Notes: generated from the sequence alone by a model not told the origin. Positions 8,370-18,252 are shown, counted from the stretch's first letter. The stretch is 64,000 nucleotides of DNA from DASXKD01 sp963734725 (GCA_963734725.1 CAVTIX010000012.1:1-64000), one strand, 5' to 3'. Numbers and translations are program-made.

Positions 8370-8975
8370 GGGTCGGCGTGATGCCGGGGGTGTCCAGCAC
8401 GGGGCCCAGCTCGCGCTCGCGGGAGATCACGCCGAGCTCCATATTGCTGTCGGCCTGCCCTTCGGCGGTCATCCGCGGGGCCAGGCCCGTCGGGCGCAGC
8501 AGCGGCATGAACCAGCCCAACCGCCGGAACAGCTTCCGGATCCGCTGCTCCGTGGCCTCGTCAAGCCAGTCGTACGGGTACGCGCCGTCAACCAACACCG
8601 CGCCCACGGCACGGTCCGGATTCCGGCTGGCCCAGTGCGCGCGACGACCGCCCCGTAGGACCAGCCCACCAGCAGCGGCCGGTGCACTCCCCTTGCTTCG
8701 AGAACGGCATCGACATCCCGGACGGCGACCTCGAAGGAATAGTCCGCAGAACGCTTCGATTTGCCGCGAGCCCGCTCGTCGTAGGTGATGTGCCGCCACC
8801 CCGTCCCCAGGTCAGCGATGACCCGCCGCCAGTACCCCGGAGTGGCGAACTGGCCATTGAGGTAGACCAGGGGGATACCGGGGCCACCGGTGTCGGTGAC
8901 ATCCAGCGCCGTATCGTCAACCGGGACCATGCCAGTCCACTTCGAATTGGCCGAGGAAGTTCTATTCGTCGTCAT
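8370..8975 (-). pseudogene. Alpha/beta hydrolase, frameshifted
   Basis: Alpha/beta hydrolase fold protein starting at ATG 8975 (MTTNRTSS). The core reads GPGIPLVYLNGQFATPGYWR, then ITYDERARGKS and the nucleophile elbow LLVGWSYGAVVA with the catalytic Ser. At 8638-8646 a CGCGCG tract has two extra bases; beyond it another frame gives HWASRNPDRAVGAVLVDGAY, then LFRRLGWFMPLLRPTGLAPR. Downstream of about 8380 the C-terminal part with the catalytic His cannot be traced confidently. A frameshift error followed by real decay is possible. The 3' boundary is approximate. Confidence 0.62.
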
Positions 8976-9144
8976 GCAGCCACTATCAGCGCTTGGGCCA
9001 GCCCTTCTGAGCGAGCCCGCACCTGGTCTGACTGACTTCTTAGGGATTCCAAGATCACAAAACAGATTCGGTGGGACACCGCCGGGAATCCGTACCGTAA
9101 GCCGGGTTGCGCAACAGAGGGCGCCCTGTTTGATCAGTGGTTGC

Positions 9145-11742
9145 CTAGTGCAGGACCTCGATGTACCCGTCCGTTCCGTGCACGCGGATCCGCTGCCCAT
9201 CCCGGATCAGCTGGGTGGCATGCTCCACCCCCACGACGGCCGGCAAGCCGTACTCCCGTGCGATCACCGCGCCATGGGTCATTAGGCCCCCCACCTCCGT
9301 CACCAAGCCCTTGATCGCGACGAACGCGGGTGTCCAGCTGGGGTCTGTGTAGGCGGTAACCAGGATGTCTCCCGCTTCGAGATCGGCCTCGGCCATGTCC
9401 AGGATCACGCGAGCCCGTCCCTCGACGGTCCCGGCGGAAACGGGTAGGCCGGTCAGCGCGTCGGCCGGGACATCGGCGCGCCGGTACGTCCCGGCGACGG
9501 CCTCGCCATCCGAGGTGAGCACCCGGGGCGGCGTGAGCGCTTGATACGACCTGAACGCGTCCTTGCGCTGGCGGATGAGCTGGTCATCTGCTTGGTTCGT
9601 GCGCACGACGTCGTGGAGCTCGCCGAACGTGAGGTAGAAGATGTCCTCCCTGTCACGAAGAACGTGGGCCCGCACGAGGCGATCGGCGTCATTCAGCAAG
9701 GCCTGCTTGTAGACGAAGTAGCGGCTGATCATGTGGTACTTGGGATACTCCCGGTACCCGGTGAAGGTCCGGATCCGGTCGATCATCCGTTTGGTCTCTT
9801 CGGCCTTCTGCTCCCCGTCCGGCAAGGCCCGCAGGCGCGTCAGCAGTTCCTGTTCCTTCCCCCTGGCCTTCCGCCTGCCCTCCTCGAAACGCCGCTCGCC
9901 GGCGCCCGGCTCGAAGTTCTTGATGTTGCCGAGGATCATGGGCACGAGCGTGGTGGGGCGTTCGCTCCAACGTGGCTTCGTGATGTCGATCTCACCGACG
10001 CAGCGCATGCCGTACTTGTCGAGGTAGGCCTGGATGGCGTCGCGGGCTTCGCGCCCGCCCGAGAGCGTGGGCAGCTCGTCCAGGAAGTTCTCGTCCTTGA
10101 CGTGCTGCAGAAATGCCACCACGTCCGGATGCGGGCGGATCACGTCAGCGACGCCCAGGAGCGCCAGCCCCATCTCCGACGTGACGTTGTTGGGCACGGA
10201 CCGCGTGATCGTGTCGGCCGCGTTCTTCTCGCCGAGCCACGCCTGCACGTGCTCATTGAGCCACCAGGTAGCCTGCATCCCCGCCATGATCACCGGAAGG
10301 CTTTGCGGGTCGAGCAGAATCCGCTTCAGCTCCTGGACGTCCGCCAGGATGAAGTCGAGCAGCGCCGATCCTGAGATGGTTCGGATGCCACGCTTCAAGA
10401 CGGCGATGGAGGCCTGGCTGCGCTCTATCAGCCCGGCGACGATGGCAGGATCGGTCTCGATCGGGGCGGGCGCACCGCCAGCCGGCATCACGCCTGGGCC
10501 GTCGTCCGGGAACGTCGGGATGAAGCCGGGGCGTTCGAGGATGGTCCGCAGCGCGTCTCCGATCAGCGGATCAGATCCCCCCAAAGCCTTAAGGAGACCT
10601 GCGCGGCCCGCCGGGGAACTCAGCTCCCGGGTGACGTTGACGAACAGCCTCCCGCCGGCCTCAAACATGGGCCGCGCCGCCGTCAGCTGCCACATAGAGA
10701 CTCCCAGCGGCTTCATGGGGTCGGTCATCATCTGCTGATGGCCGACGGACACGTAGACGTGGTTCCCTTGATCGCTGGCCGCGGGGATGGGGAACAGCGT
10801 GGTGATCGGCCGACTCTGGACAATCTGGAACCCATCGTTGACCAGGCACCATTCGATGTCCTGGGGGTGGCCGAAGTGCGCTTCGATCCGCCTGCCCAGC
10901 TGAGCGAGCCGCACGATCTGCGTATCGGTGAGTGCCGGCTGCTCCTGACGCTCTGGCTCGATCGCCAGTTCCTGCGTTCCGCCTGCCGGCAAGGCGCTGA
11001 TGGCGAGCTGTTTGGCGGCGACCGCCTTGATGACAACCTCACCGTCCCGCACCTTGTAGACGTCCGCGTTCACCAGGCCGGCTACCAGGGACTCGCCGAG
11101 GCCGAAGCTGGCCTCGATGGAGACGACCTTCCGGTCGGAGGTGACGGGGTCGGCCGTGAAGAGGATGCCGGCCGCCTGCGGGAAGAGCATCTGCTGCACG
11201 ACCACGGCCATGTGGACTTTCCTGTGGTCGAAGCCGTTCCGCAGGCGGTAGGTCACGGCCCGCTCGGTGAACAGGGAGGCCCAGCATCGGCTGACGTGCT
11301 GGAGGATCGCGCCCAGCCCCACGACGTTCAGGTACGTGTCCTGCTGGCCCGCGAAGGAGGCCGTCGGCAGGTCCTCCGCCGTCGCGCTGGATCGGACGGC
11401 GTAGGCAGCTTGCCCGCCAAGCCGGGTGATCGCGCGGGTGATCGCCGCCGCCAGATCGTCAGGGATGGCGATCCCCGCGAGGGTCCGGCGGATCTCCGCA
11501 CCGAGCGTGCGGATCGCCTGCCGGTCGTCGGGGTCCAGGCGCGACAGCCGATCGAGCTGATCGTCGATCCAAGGCGCCGTTGCCAGGATCCCGCGGAAGG
11601 CGTCGGTCGTCACGCAAAAGCCAGCCGGCACACGAATGCCTTCGATCCGCGCAAGCTCCCCAAGGTGTGCGCCCTTGCCGCCAACGAGCCCGACCTGCGT
11701 CTTGTCGATCTCTTCAAGACCCAGCACGTAGCGCTCGATCAT
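9145..11742 (-). CDS. rph: Rifamycin phosphotransferase (Rph)
   Basis: PEP-synthase-like enzyme of 865 aa that inactivates rifamycins by ATP-dependent phosphorylation of the ansa chain; family members are about 865 aa. An N-terminal ATP-grasp domain (VGGKGAHLGELARIEGIRVP, YAVRSSATAEDLPTASFAGQ, QDIEWCLVNDGFQIVQSRPI) is followed by a rifamycin-binding middle region of about 430 residues and the swivelling His domain, with the phosphocarrier in GGLMTHGAVIAREYGLPAVV (His at about residue 823). I chose ATG 11742 (MIERYVLGLEEIDKTQ) because homologues begin there; an upstream in-frame ATG at 11859 adds a non-conserved leader. A rifamycin-associated element lies about 235 bp upstream. It appears intact. 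Confidence 0.9.
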   Translation of the reverse strand: MIERYVLGLEEIDKTQVGLVGGKGAHLGELARIEGIRVPAGFCVTTDAFRGILATAPWIDDQLDRLSRLDPDDRQAIRTLGAEIRRTLAGIAIPDDLAAAITRAITRLGGQAAYAVRSSATAEDLPTASFAGQQDTYLNVVGLGAILQHVSRCWASLFTERAVTYRLRNGFDHRKVHMAVVVQQMLFPQAAGILFTADPVTSDRKVVSIEASFGLGESLVAGLVNADVYKVRDGEVVIKAVAAKQLAISALPAGGTQELAIEPERQEQPALTDTQIVRLAQLGRRIEAHFGHPQDIEWCLVNDGFQIVQSRPITTLFPIPAASDQGNHVYVSVGHQQMMTDPMKPLGVSMWQLTAARPMFEAGGRLFVNVTRELSSPAGRAGLLKALGGSDPLIGDALRTILERPGFIPTFPDDGPGVMPAGGAPAPIETDPAIVAGLIERSQASIAVLKRGIRTISGSALLDFILADVQELKRILLDPQSLPVIMAGMQATWWLNEHVQAWLGEKNAADTITRSVPNNVTSEMGLALLGVADVIRPHPDVVAFLQHVKDENFLDELPTLSGGREARDAIQAYLDKYGMRCVGEIDITKPRWSERPTTLVPMILGNIKNFEPGAGERRFEEGRRKARGKEQELLTRLRALPDGEQKAEETKRMIDRIRTFTGYREYPKYHMISRYFVYKQALLNDADRLVRAHVLRDREDIFYLTFGELHDVVRTNQADDQLIRQRKDAFRSYQALTPPRVLTSDGEAVAGTYRRADVPADALTGLPVSAGTVEGRARVILDMAEADLEAGDILVTAYTDPSWTPAFVAIKGLVTEVGGLMTHGAVIAREYGLPAVVGVEHATQLIRDGQRIRVHGTDGYIEVLH

Positions 11743-11944
11743 CGCGATACCCCCAGGGTGGCCATGCTCCCCTGCGTCGCGATAGCCGACGGAGGCGTCT
11801 GCAGCACGACAGACTCTGCACGACCGACGACAGACTCTGCCGAACCTCGCGTTGGGCACGCCCTCGTCTCGTTCCTTGCTCCCCCGCGCGAGTCATACCT
11901 TGACAACAGCACACGCACCTTCGGGTCACCCATTCCATAAATTC

Positions 11945-12031
11945 CTAGCCCGGCCTGCGATTATGCGTCACGACCCGGGCCTTGCCGCAAGTCCCCCGGT
12001 GCGCTATATATTGAAAATGGCGGGGAGTGGG
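11945..12031 (-). promoter_or_regulatory. rph promoter region, inverted copy of the helR promoter
   Basis: About 87 bp that, read on the minus strand, match the region before helR (about 13309-13397, plus strand) at most positions by eye: CACTCCCC, CCATTTTCAA, TATAGCGCACC, the RAE dyad, CCCGGGTCGTG and a TAATCG/GAATCG hexamer. The two copies face away from each other. Confidence 0.65.
11977..11995 (-). promoter_or_regulatory. Rifamycin-associated element (RAE) of rph
   Basis: GGGCCTTGCCGCAAGTCCC is a 19-bp imperfect palindrome. On the minus strand it reads GGGACTTGCGGCAAGGCCC, matching the RAE known upstream of rifamycin-inducible genes in actinobacteria. It lies about 235 bp before the rph start. 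Confidence 0.8.
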
Positions 12032-12192
12032 AACTCCTTGCCATTGCTTTTGCGACGGTCTGAGGGCTGCCGCAGGACCTGCGCGGCTGGCTGCTTCAAC
12101 CACCCCGCCAGCTCCGGGCACGCCCCGCCGCTCCCCGGCCCAAGGCAGCCAGGCGCCTGAGACTGTCAGCACAGTCGCCTAGTCTCGCGGCT

Positions 12193-12874
12193 ATGGCGAC
12201 CTTTGTGCTGATTCATGGCGCTGGCGATGCCGGCTGGTACTGGCACCTGACCGAAGCGGAACTGCAAGCCCGGGGCCACCACACGATCGCGCCGGACCTG
12301 CCGTGCGACAACGACACCGCGAGCCTGAACGACTACGTGCACACCGTGACCGATGCGGCCGCCGGCCTGGCAGGATCTGGTGATTGCGGGCCAGTCCTAC
12401 GGCGCCTTCACCGCCACCCTGGCCGCCAGCCAGCTCCCGGCGCGGCTGCTCGTGCTGCTCGCCGGGATGGTCCCGGCCCCCGGAGAAAGCCCGGGCCAGT
12501 GGTGGGCCAACACCGGGTACCAGCAGGCAGCCGAACAACAGGCCAAGCTCGACGGCGGCAAGACCGGCAACGATGACCCGCTCATCAGCTTCTACGACGG
12601 AGTACCGCGTCCGCTGGCCGAGGAGGCCCTGCGCAGGGGCGGGCGCGGGGAATCCACAGCGGTCTGGAACACGCCATGGCCGCTCGATGCGTGGCCGGAC
12701 GTGCCCACCAAATTCATCCTCTGCAAGGACGACCGGTTCTTCCCCGCTGCCTTCATGCGGCGTCTCGCACAAGACCGCCTGGACATCGTCCCCGACGAGG
12801 TCCCCGGCTGCCATTGCGCCGCGCTCAGCCACCCCGAAGAACTAACCGACCTTCTCATCAGCTACCTCAACTGA
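12193..12874 (+). pseudogene. Alpha/beta hydrolase (EstC-like), frameshifted
   Basis: Small alpha/beta hydrolase of about 226 aa when repaired: FVLIHGAGDAGWYWHLTEAE opens the fold, then after a frame change at about 12365-12375 come LVIAGQSYGAFTATLAASQL with the nucleophilic Ser, ILCKDDRFFP with the acid and PGCHCAALSHPEEL with the catalytic His. All three triad residues are present, so a single indel is the only defect. TAGTCT at 12180-12185 sits 7 nt before the ATG, suggesting a leaderless transcript. It lies between the two RAE promoters but has its own promoter-like hexamer; a link to rifamycin is unproven. Confidence 0.75.
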
Positions 12875-13347
12875 CAGGTTTCAGCCGGTCTGACCTTTTG
12901 GGCTATTGAGTCGGGTCAGTAAGTTGGGGCCACTGTGCGGGACGACAGGAAGTCGGGCTTGCTGCTGGCCTGTGCCTGGGCATCGCCTACTACCGGGCGC
13001 CAAGTGTGAACGCGGAACTCAATTTACTTGGCCGACCTGGCTACCCGACCTCAGGCAATCCTGATTCACGTGCTCACCGAGGCCGCGTGCCCGCTGGCCA
13101 CCTCGACGCGGCGCGCGAGCTGATCGACGGCGCCACCTGGCTCGGCAGGAGCCCTACGCAGGCTAGCCCAAGGCTAGCCCGGCACGGCGCCGTCAGCGGA
13201 TCAGGCAGCCGGTATTCCAAGATCACGGACGCATCGGATGAGACAACGCCATTGATCATGGCTTCGCGAGGAGGTTGTCCGTGACAACGAACGATGAAGG
13301 TAAGGGAAACGCCCACTCCCCTCCATTTTCAACCTATAGCGCACCTG
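12875..13347. other. Intergenic region before the helR RAE
   Basis: No gene is recognised in this stretch. Short open frames (for example 13006-13284) have no convincing start or similarity. From about 13309 the sequence becomes the helR promoter copy (CCACTCCCCTCCATTTTCAA). Confidence 0.45.
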
Positions 13348-13366
13348 GGGGCTTGCGGCAAGACCC
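13348..13366 (+). promoter_or_regulatory. Rifamycin-associated element (RAE) of helR
   Basis: GGGGCTTGCGGCAAGACCC is a 19-bp palindrome like the one before rph, in a near-identical promoter context and opposite orientation. It lies about 105 bp before the proposed helR start. Confidence 0.82.
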
Positions 13367-13470
13367 GGGTCGTGCCGCAGAATCGATGGCCGGGGCCAGA
13401 ATCTACGAAAGAAGAGTCGCGGAATGCGCGTGTTGTTGCCGACGTACGGGCCGCGCGGGGACGTCGAGCC

Positions 13471-15629
13471 GTGAGTCCCCTGACTACTAGCGCGTTTGAC
13501 CTTCCCGGCCGCCTCGCCGCCAAGGCTGGCCCGGCGCTGATCGCCGGCGATGAGGAGCACTTCGCGGCGATCGCGGAGAGCCTGGAGCGGTCGATCGCCG
13601 AGTTGTCCGGCCGCCTGGCTGCCGAGCGCAAGGCGCCGGGCGGGATGGGCCAGGCGGCGCTGGACCGGGACATGCAGATCCACCGGCTGACGGCCCGGCT
13701 GCGCGCGCTGCGCCGGTTCGGCCTGGATGTGTGCCTGGGGCGCATCGTCGGCGCGGAGGATCCCGGGCCGGTGTACGTCGGGCGGCTTGGCCTGCGGGAC
13801 AGCGCGGGCCGCCAGCTGCTGGTCAACTGGCGGTCCCCGGCGGCGGGGCCGTTCTTCGGCGCGACCCACGCCAACCCGATGGGCCTGGCCAGCCGGCGCA
13901 GGTACCGGTGGGCCCGCGGCCGGATCAGCGACTACTGGGACGAGGTGTTCACCCCGGGCGGGCTGGAGGGGCACGCCGCGCTGGATGACCAGTCCGCCTT
14001 CATCGCCAGCCTGGGGGCCAGCCGGTCGCCCCGGATGCGAGACGTCCTGTCCACGATCGCCGCCGACCAGGACGCGATCATCCGCGCGGGATCGGCCGGC
14101 GCTTTGGTCGTCAACGGCGGCCCGGGCACGGGGAAGACCGTCGTCGCGCTGCACCGCGCCGCCTACCTGCTTTACGCCGACCCTCGCCTTTCCCGCCGGC
14201 GGGGCGGCGTGCTGTTCGTCGGCCCGCACCAGCACTACCTGGCCTACGTCGCCGACGTGCTGCCCAGCCTCGGCGAGGACGGCGTGCAGATAGCCACCCT
14301 GGCCGATCTGGTGCCCGGGGGCGCCGCGGCGGCGGCCGAGGCCGACCCGGACGTGGCCCGGCTGAAAGCCTCCGCAGACATGGTCAAGGCGATCGAGCCG
14401 GCCGTCCGGTTCTACGAGAACCCGCCTGCCACACCGATGACGGTCCAGACCGGATGGTCCGACATCCGGCTGTCCCCCGGCGACTGGGCCGAGGCGCTGC
14501 AGGCGCCCGAACCCGGCACCCCGCACAACGAGGCGCGCGAGGCGATCCTGGCGGAGCTGCTCACGATCCTGACCGGCAAGCACGACAGCGACCTCCCCGC
14601 TGGCCAGCTCCGCAAGTCGCTGCTGGCCAACCGGGGCCTGCTGGAGGCGCTCAACCGCGCGTGGCCGGTGATCGATCCGGCCGACCTGATCGCCGACCTG
14701 TGGTCGGTGCCCGCCTACCTGCGCCTGTGCGCTCCCTGGCTCACCCCCGGCGAGGTCCGCAAGCTGCAGCGGCCGGACGCCCAGGCCTGGACGGTCTCCG
14801 ACCTGCCGCTGCTGGACGCCGCCCGGCAGCGGCTCGGCGACCCGCAGGCCTCCCAGCGCAAACGCCGGCATGACGCCGCCGTCGCCGCCGAACGCGAGCG
14901 CATGGCCCAGGTCGTGGACGACCTGATCGAGGCCGCCGACGACGAATACGGCGCCGGCCTGGTGACCATGCTGCGCGGCGAGGACTTCCACGACGCCCTG
15001 GTCAACGCGGCCGCGCTGCCCGGCGCGGCCCGGACCTGCTCGCCGGCCCGTTCGCCCACATCGTCGTGGACGAGGCCCAGGAGCTGACCGACGCCGAATG
15101 GCAGATGCTGCTGGCCCGCTGCCCGTCCCGCAGCTTCACCATCGCCGGGGACCGCGCCCAGGCCAGGCACGGCTTCACCGAATCCTGGCAGCAACGGCTC
15201 GAACGTGTCGGGCTCGGCCGGATCGGCCTGGCCTCCCTGACCATCAACTACCGGACACCCGAAGAGGTCATGACCGAAGCCGAGCCGGTCATCCGGGCCG
15301 TGCTCCCCGACGCCAACATCCCGGCCTCCATCCGCGCCACCGGGCTCCCCGTCGTACATCGACCCGCTTCGGACCTGCCCTCGATCCTCGGCACCTGGCT
15401 CGCCACCCATGCCGAAGGAACCGCCGCTGTCATCGGCGACCCCACCTTCCCCCCGGCGCCCCGCGTCCTGTCGCTCACCCCCGAATTGGCCAAAGGCCTC
15501 GAGTTCGACCTGGTCATCCTCATCAACCCACAGGCACTCGGCACGGGCATCGAAGGAGCCGTCGACCGCTACGTCGCGATGACCCGAGCCACCCAGCAAC
15601 TCGTCATCCTCACCGGCCCCCAGGGATGA
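13471..15629 (+). pseudogene. helR: HelR, RNA polymerase-associated helicase-like protein (frameshifted)
   Basis: SF1/UvrD-like protein of about 720 aa. HelR binds RNA polymerase, displaces rifamycin and gives tolerance. FDLPGRLAAKAGPALIAGDE opens the conserved N-terminus; Walker A is NGGPGTGKTVVALHRAAYLL and Walker B is AHIVVDEAQELTDAEWQMLL; helicase-like YVAMTRATQQLVIL closes it. Walker B and everything after it lie in another frame: one G is missing from GG at 15032-15033 (ARTCSPAR should read ARDLLAGPF). I chose GTG 13471 because it directly precedes the conserved start and has GGGGA upstream. The RAE and the overlap with the next gene indicate a rifamycin-inducible operon. A sequencing error is plausible. 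Confidence 0.82.
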
Positions 15630-17014
15630 ACGTGCGGTCCGGAGCTGCAGCCGTGCGGCGCGCCGAGACCGATGTGATCGTGATCGGGGCCGGCCTGGCC
15701 GGGCTGACCGCGGCCAGGAAACTGGCCGCGGCGGGCTATGACGTCACCGTCCTGGAGGCGCGGGATCGAGCCGGCGGGCGGGTGCTGAACCACACCCTGG
15801 CCGGCGGGCACGTCGCCGACGTCGGCGGGCAGTTCGTGGGCCCCGCCCAGCGGCACGTCCTTGGGCTGGCCGGCGAGCTTGGCGTGGCCACCCATCCGAT
15901 CTTCACCCGCGGCCGGACGGTGCTCGAGCTTGGCGGGCGCCGGCACGACTACCGGTTCGTGCCGCGGCTGAACCCGGTGCAGCTGGCCGACGCGGGCCAG
16001 GCCCTCGTCCGCCTCGACCGGATGGCCCGCCGGGTCCCGGTGCAGGCGCCCTGGCAGGCCGCCGGGGCCGCGGCCGTCGACGCGAGGACGCTGGCGGACT
16101 GGGCCCGCCGCAACGTCAGGACCCGGCTTGGCCGGTTCGCCATCGAAGCGTTCAGCCAGGGGGTGCTCGCCTGCGAGCCCGGCGAGGTATCCCTGCTGCA
16201 CACGCTGTTCTACCTGCGCGCGGCGGGCGGGTTCCGGCAGCTCACCGAGGTGGCCGGGGCGGCGCAGCAGGACCGGTTCGCCGGCGGGTCGCAGCTGATC
16301 GCGCTGCGGATGGCTGAGCAACTCGGCCCGGACCGGGTCTGGCTCAGCGCCCCGGTCACCCGGGTCGAGCAGGGATCGTCGCGGGTGGCGGTGTACTCGG
16401 CCGCGGGGGTGGCCGCGGGGCGCCGGGCGGTGGTCGCTGTGCCGCCCGCGCTGGCGGGCCGGATCAGTTACGACCCGCCGCTGCCCGCCGACCGTGATCA
16501 GCTCACCCAGGCGGCGCCCATGGGCTCGGTGATCAAGTGCCTGGCCGCTTACGACGAGCCGTTCTGGCGCGAGGCTGGCTTCAACGGCCAGGCGACGTCG
16601 GACGGCCCGGGCGCCCGGGTCACTTTCGACACCGGGCCGCCGGACGGCTCGTCCGGTGTCCTGCTGGGCTTCGTCACCGGCGCGGAGGCACGCCGCCTGG
16701 CCCGGGCCGGTCCGGCGCAGCGGCGCGCCGAGGTCTTGGCCTCGTTCGCCCGGTACTTCGGGGCCGCCGCGACCCGGCCGGCTGACTACGCCGAGCACGA
16801 CTGGACCGCCGACCCGTGGACCCGCGGCTGCTATGGCGCGCACTTCCCGCCCGGCACCTGGACCCAGTTCGGGCCAGCGCTGCGCCGCCCGGTCGGCCTG
16901 CTGCACTGGGCGGGCACCGAGACCGCGACCGAGTGGAGCGGCTACATGGACGGCGCGGTCCAGTCCGGCAAGCGCGCGGCCGCCGAGATCCTGGACACGC
17001 TGCCGCCACCGTGA
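15626..17014 (+). CDS. Flavin monoamine oxidase family protein
   Basis: FAD-dependent amine oxidase-type enzyme of 462 aa, like MAO and related oxidoreductases. The dinucleotide-binding motif VIVIGAGLAGLTAARKLAAA at residues 17-36 is followed by LEARDRAGGRV, and the C-terminal FAD contact HWAGTETATEWSGYMDGAVQ is near residue 430. It has no paralogy to Rox, the class A flavin monooxygenase known to attack rifamycins. The ATG overlaps the helR stop (ATGA), so it should be co-transcribed and coupled with helR under the RAE promoter. Substrate unknown; a role in modifying rifamycin or a related aromatic is an inference from position. Confidence 0.85.
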   Translation: MNVRSGAAAVRRAETDVIVIGAGLAGLTAARKLAAAGYDVTVLEARDRAGGRVLNHTLAGGHVADVGGQFVGPAQRHVLGLAGELGVATHPIFTRGRTVLELGGRRHDYRFVPRLNPVQLADAGQALVRLDRMARRVPVQAPWQAAGAAAVDARTLADWARRNVRTRLGRFAIEAFSQGVLACEPGEVSLLHTLFYLRAAGGFRQLTEVAGAAQQDRFAGGSQLIALRMAEQLGPDRVWLSAPVTRVEQGSSRVAVYSAAGVAAGRRAVVAVPPALAGRISYDPPLPADRDQLTQAAPMGSVIKCLAAYDEPFWREAGFNGQATSDGPGARVTFDTGPPDGSSGVLLGFVTGAEARRLARAGPAQRRAEVLASFARYFGAAATRPADYAEHDWTADPWTRGCYGAHFPPGTWTQFGPALRRPVGLLHWAGTETATEWSGYMDGAVQSGKRAAAEILDTLPPP

Positions 17015-17079
17015 GCGTCACGGGGCTAGTCTCCCCGGACAGCTACCAGAAGTGAGCGAGGGCTGTGGCTGGACCAGAT

Positions 17080-17481
17080 TCACTGAGAGGGGCCAGTGAC
17101 AACCAAGTCGCCTAGTGTGGCGCGGGCCGCGGTTTCGTCATCGACGCAGATCACGGCGAAGAACAACTCATCGGAGATACGCACTGGCAGGAGCAGGTCC
17201 ACGTTGACACGGGCGTCGGCAAGCTTCCGGAAGACCGCCGCGCCCGCACCGGGCAGGTTCTCCAGCTTGATGGTGAGCGCGGGCCGCATCAGGTACTCAA
17301 GGCCCGAGGCCTCAAGCACATCCTGGGCGGCAGCCTCATCATCGGCGATAAACGCGACGAGACCGCTGCCGCTATAAGTCGTCGCGCACAACAGCAGGTT
17401 GACGCCGCTACCGGCCATCGCTTCGCACAGGCGGGCAAGCTCGCCTGGCTGGTCTTCCACGGACACGGCGAAGGCACTCAT
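17080..17481 (-). CDS. Tandem ACT-domain protein
   Basis: A 133-aa protein made of two ACT domains: residues 1-65 (FAVSVEDQPGELARLCEAMA, SGVNLLLCATTY) and 66-133 (ALTIKLENLPGAGAAVFRKL, ARVNVDLLLPVRI). ACT domains bind amino acids or other small ligands and regulate partner enzymes. Here there is no catalytic domain, so it is a free-standing sensor or regulator. It converges on the flavin oxidase gene. Confidence 0.85.
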   Translation of the reverse strand: MSAFAVSVEDQPGELARLCEAMAGSGVNLLLCATTYSGSGLVAFIADDEAAAQDVLEASGLEYLMRPALTIKLENLPGAGAAVFRKLADARVNVDLLLPVRISDELFFAVICVDDETAARATLGDLVVTGPSQ

Positions 17482-17607
17482 CTGTGCCCCTCTCCCCCGG
17501 CAGCATCGCGCACACTGCCGTCCACCCCGAACTTACCTGCTGCCGGACAAGGTCGCCCAGCGGCGCCGGGTAGCGTGCGCAGCGATGCGGCGGCGTCTGG
17601 GGAACCC

Positions 17608-18252
17608 TTAACGGCCGAGGTAGGCGAGCACAGCGAGGACGCGCCGGTTGTCATCGTCGGAGGGCTGCAGGCCGAGCTTGATGAAAATGGACGAGGTGTG
17701 CTTGGCTACCGCCCGCTCGGTGATCACCATCCGCTGGGCGATCGCGGCGTCGGACCGTCCCTCGGCCATCAGCTCGAGCACCTCCCGCTCCCGCGGGCTG
17801 AGGCCGCCAAGCTCGCTGTCGCCGGCGTTGCGGGCTAGCAGCCTTGAGATGACTTCGGGGTCCATCGCGGTGCCTCCGGCGGCGACCCGCCGCAGGGCCT
17901 CGGCGAACTGGGCGCTGTCGAACACACGGTCCTTGAGCAGGTAGCCGACCCCGCCGGCGCCGTCGGCCAGCAGTTCGCGCGCGTAGATCTGCTCGACATA
18001 CTGCGATAGCACCAGAACCGGCAGTCCGGGCTGCCGGCGGCGGGCTTCCAGCGCGGCCTGCAGCCCTTCGTCGGTGAAGGTCGGCGGCAGCCTGACGTCC
18101 ACGACGGCGGCGTCGGGCTGATGTTCCTCCACCGCGGCCAGCAGCCCGGCGCCGGTGTCCACCGCCGCCGCGACCTCGAAGCCGTGCGCCTCGAGCATCC
18201 GGATGAGGCCGTCCCTCAGAAGGAAGAGGTCTTCGGCGATGACAACTCGCAT
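17608..18252 (-). CDS. NarL/LuxR-family response regulator
   Basis: A 214-aa response regulator. The receiver has the acidic pair in VVIAEDLFLLRDGL, the phospho-acceptor Asp in AAVVDVRLPP, and Lys in YLLKDRVFD. The C-terminal LuxR helix-turn-helix is LSPREREVLELMAEGRSDAA with ITERAVAKHTSSIFIKLGL. Its ATG at 18252 lies 37 bp inside the upstream kinase gene, typical of a co-translated pair. The kinase is truncated, so this regulator may now lack its cognate sensor. Confidence 0.9.
   Translation of the reverse strand: MRVVIAEDLFLLRDGLIRMLEAHGFEVAAAVDTGAGLLAAVEEHQPDAAVVDVRLPPTFTDEGLQAALEARRRQPGLPVLVLSQYVEQIYARELLADGAGGVGYLLKDRVFDSAQFAEALRRVAAGGTAMDPEVISRLLARNAGDSELGGLSPREREVLELMAEGRSDAAIAQRMVITERAVAKHTSSIFIKLGLQPSDDDNRRVLAVLAYLGR

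Noticed and set aside
9047..13225. ATTCCAAGATCAC occurs at 9047-9059 and 13213-13225, flanking rph
   Set aside because: A 13-base match is expected by chance several times in 64 kb of biased sequence, and the surrounding bases do not extend the match.
13201..14991. Long minus-strand open frame opposite helR
   Set aside because: It is the G/C-rich mirror of a conserved gene; low-complexity translation, no domain or start signal. The same applies to 33678-35129 (minus) and 47232-49013 (plus).
15626..17014. Flavin enzyme after helR taken as Rox
   Set aside because: Rox is a class A aromatic monooxygenase; this protein has amine-oxidase motifs (GTETATEWSGYMDGAV) instead.
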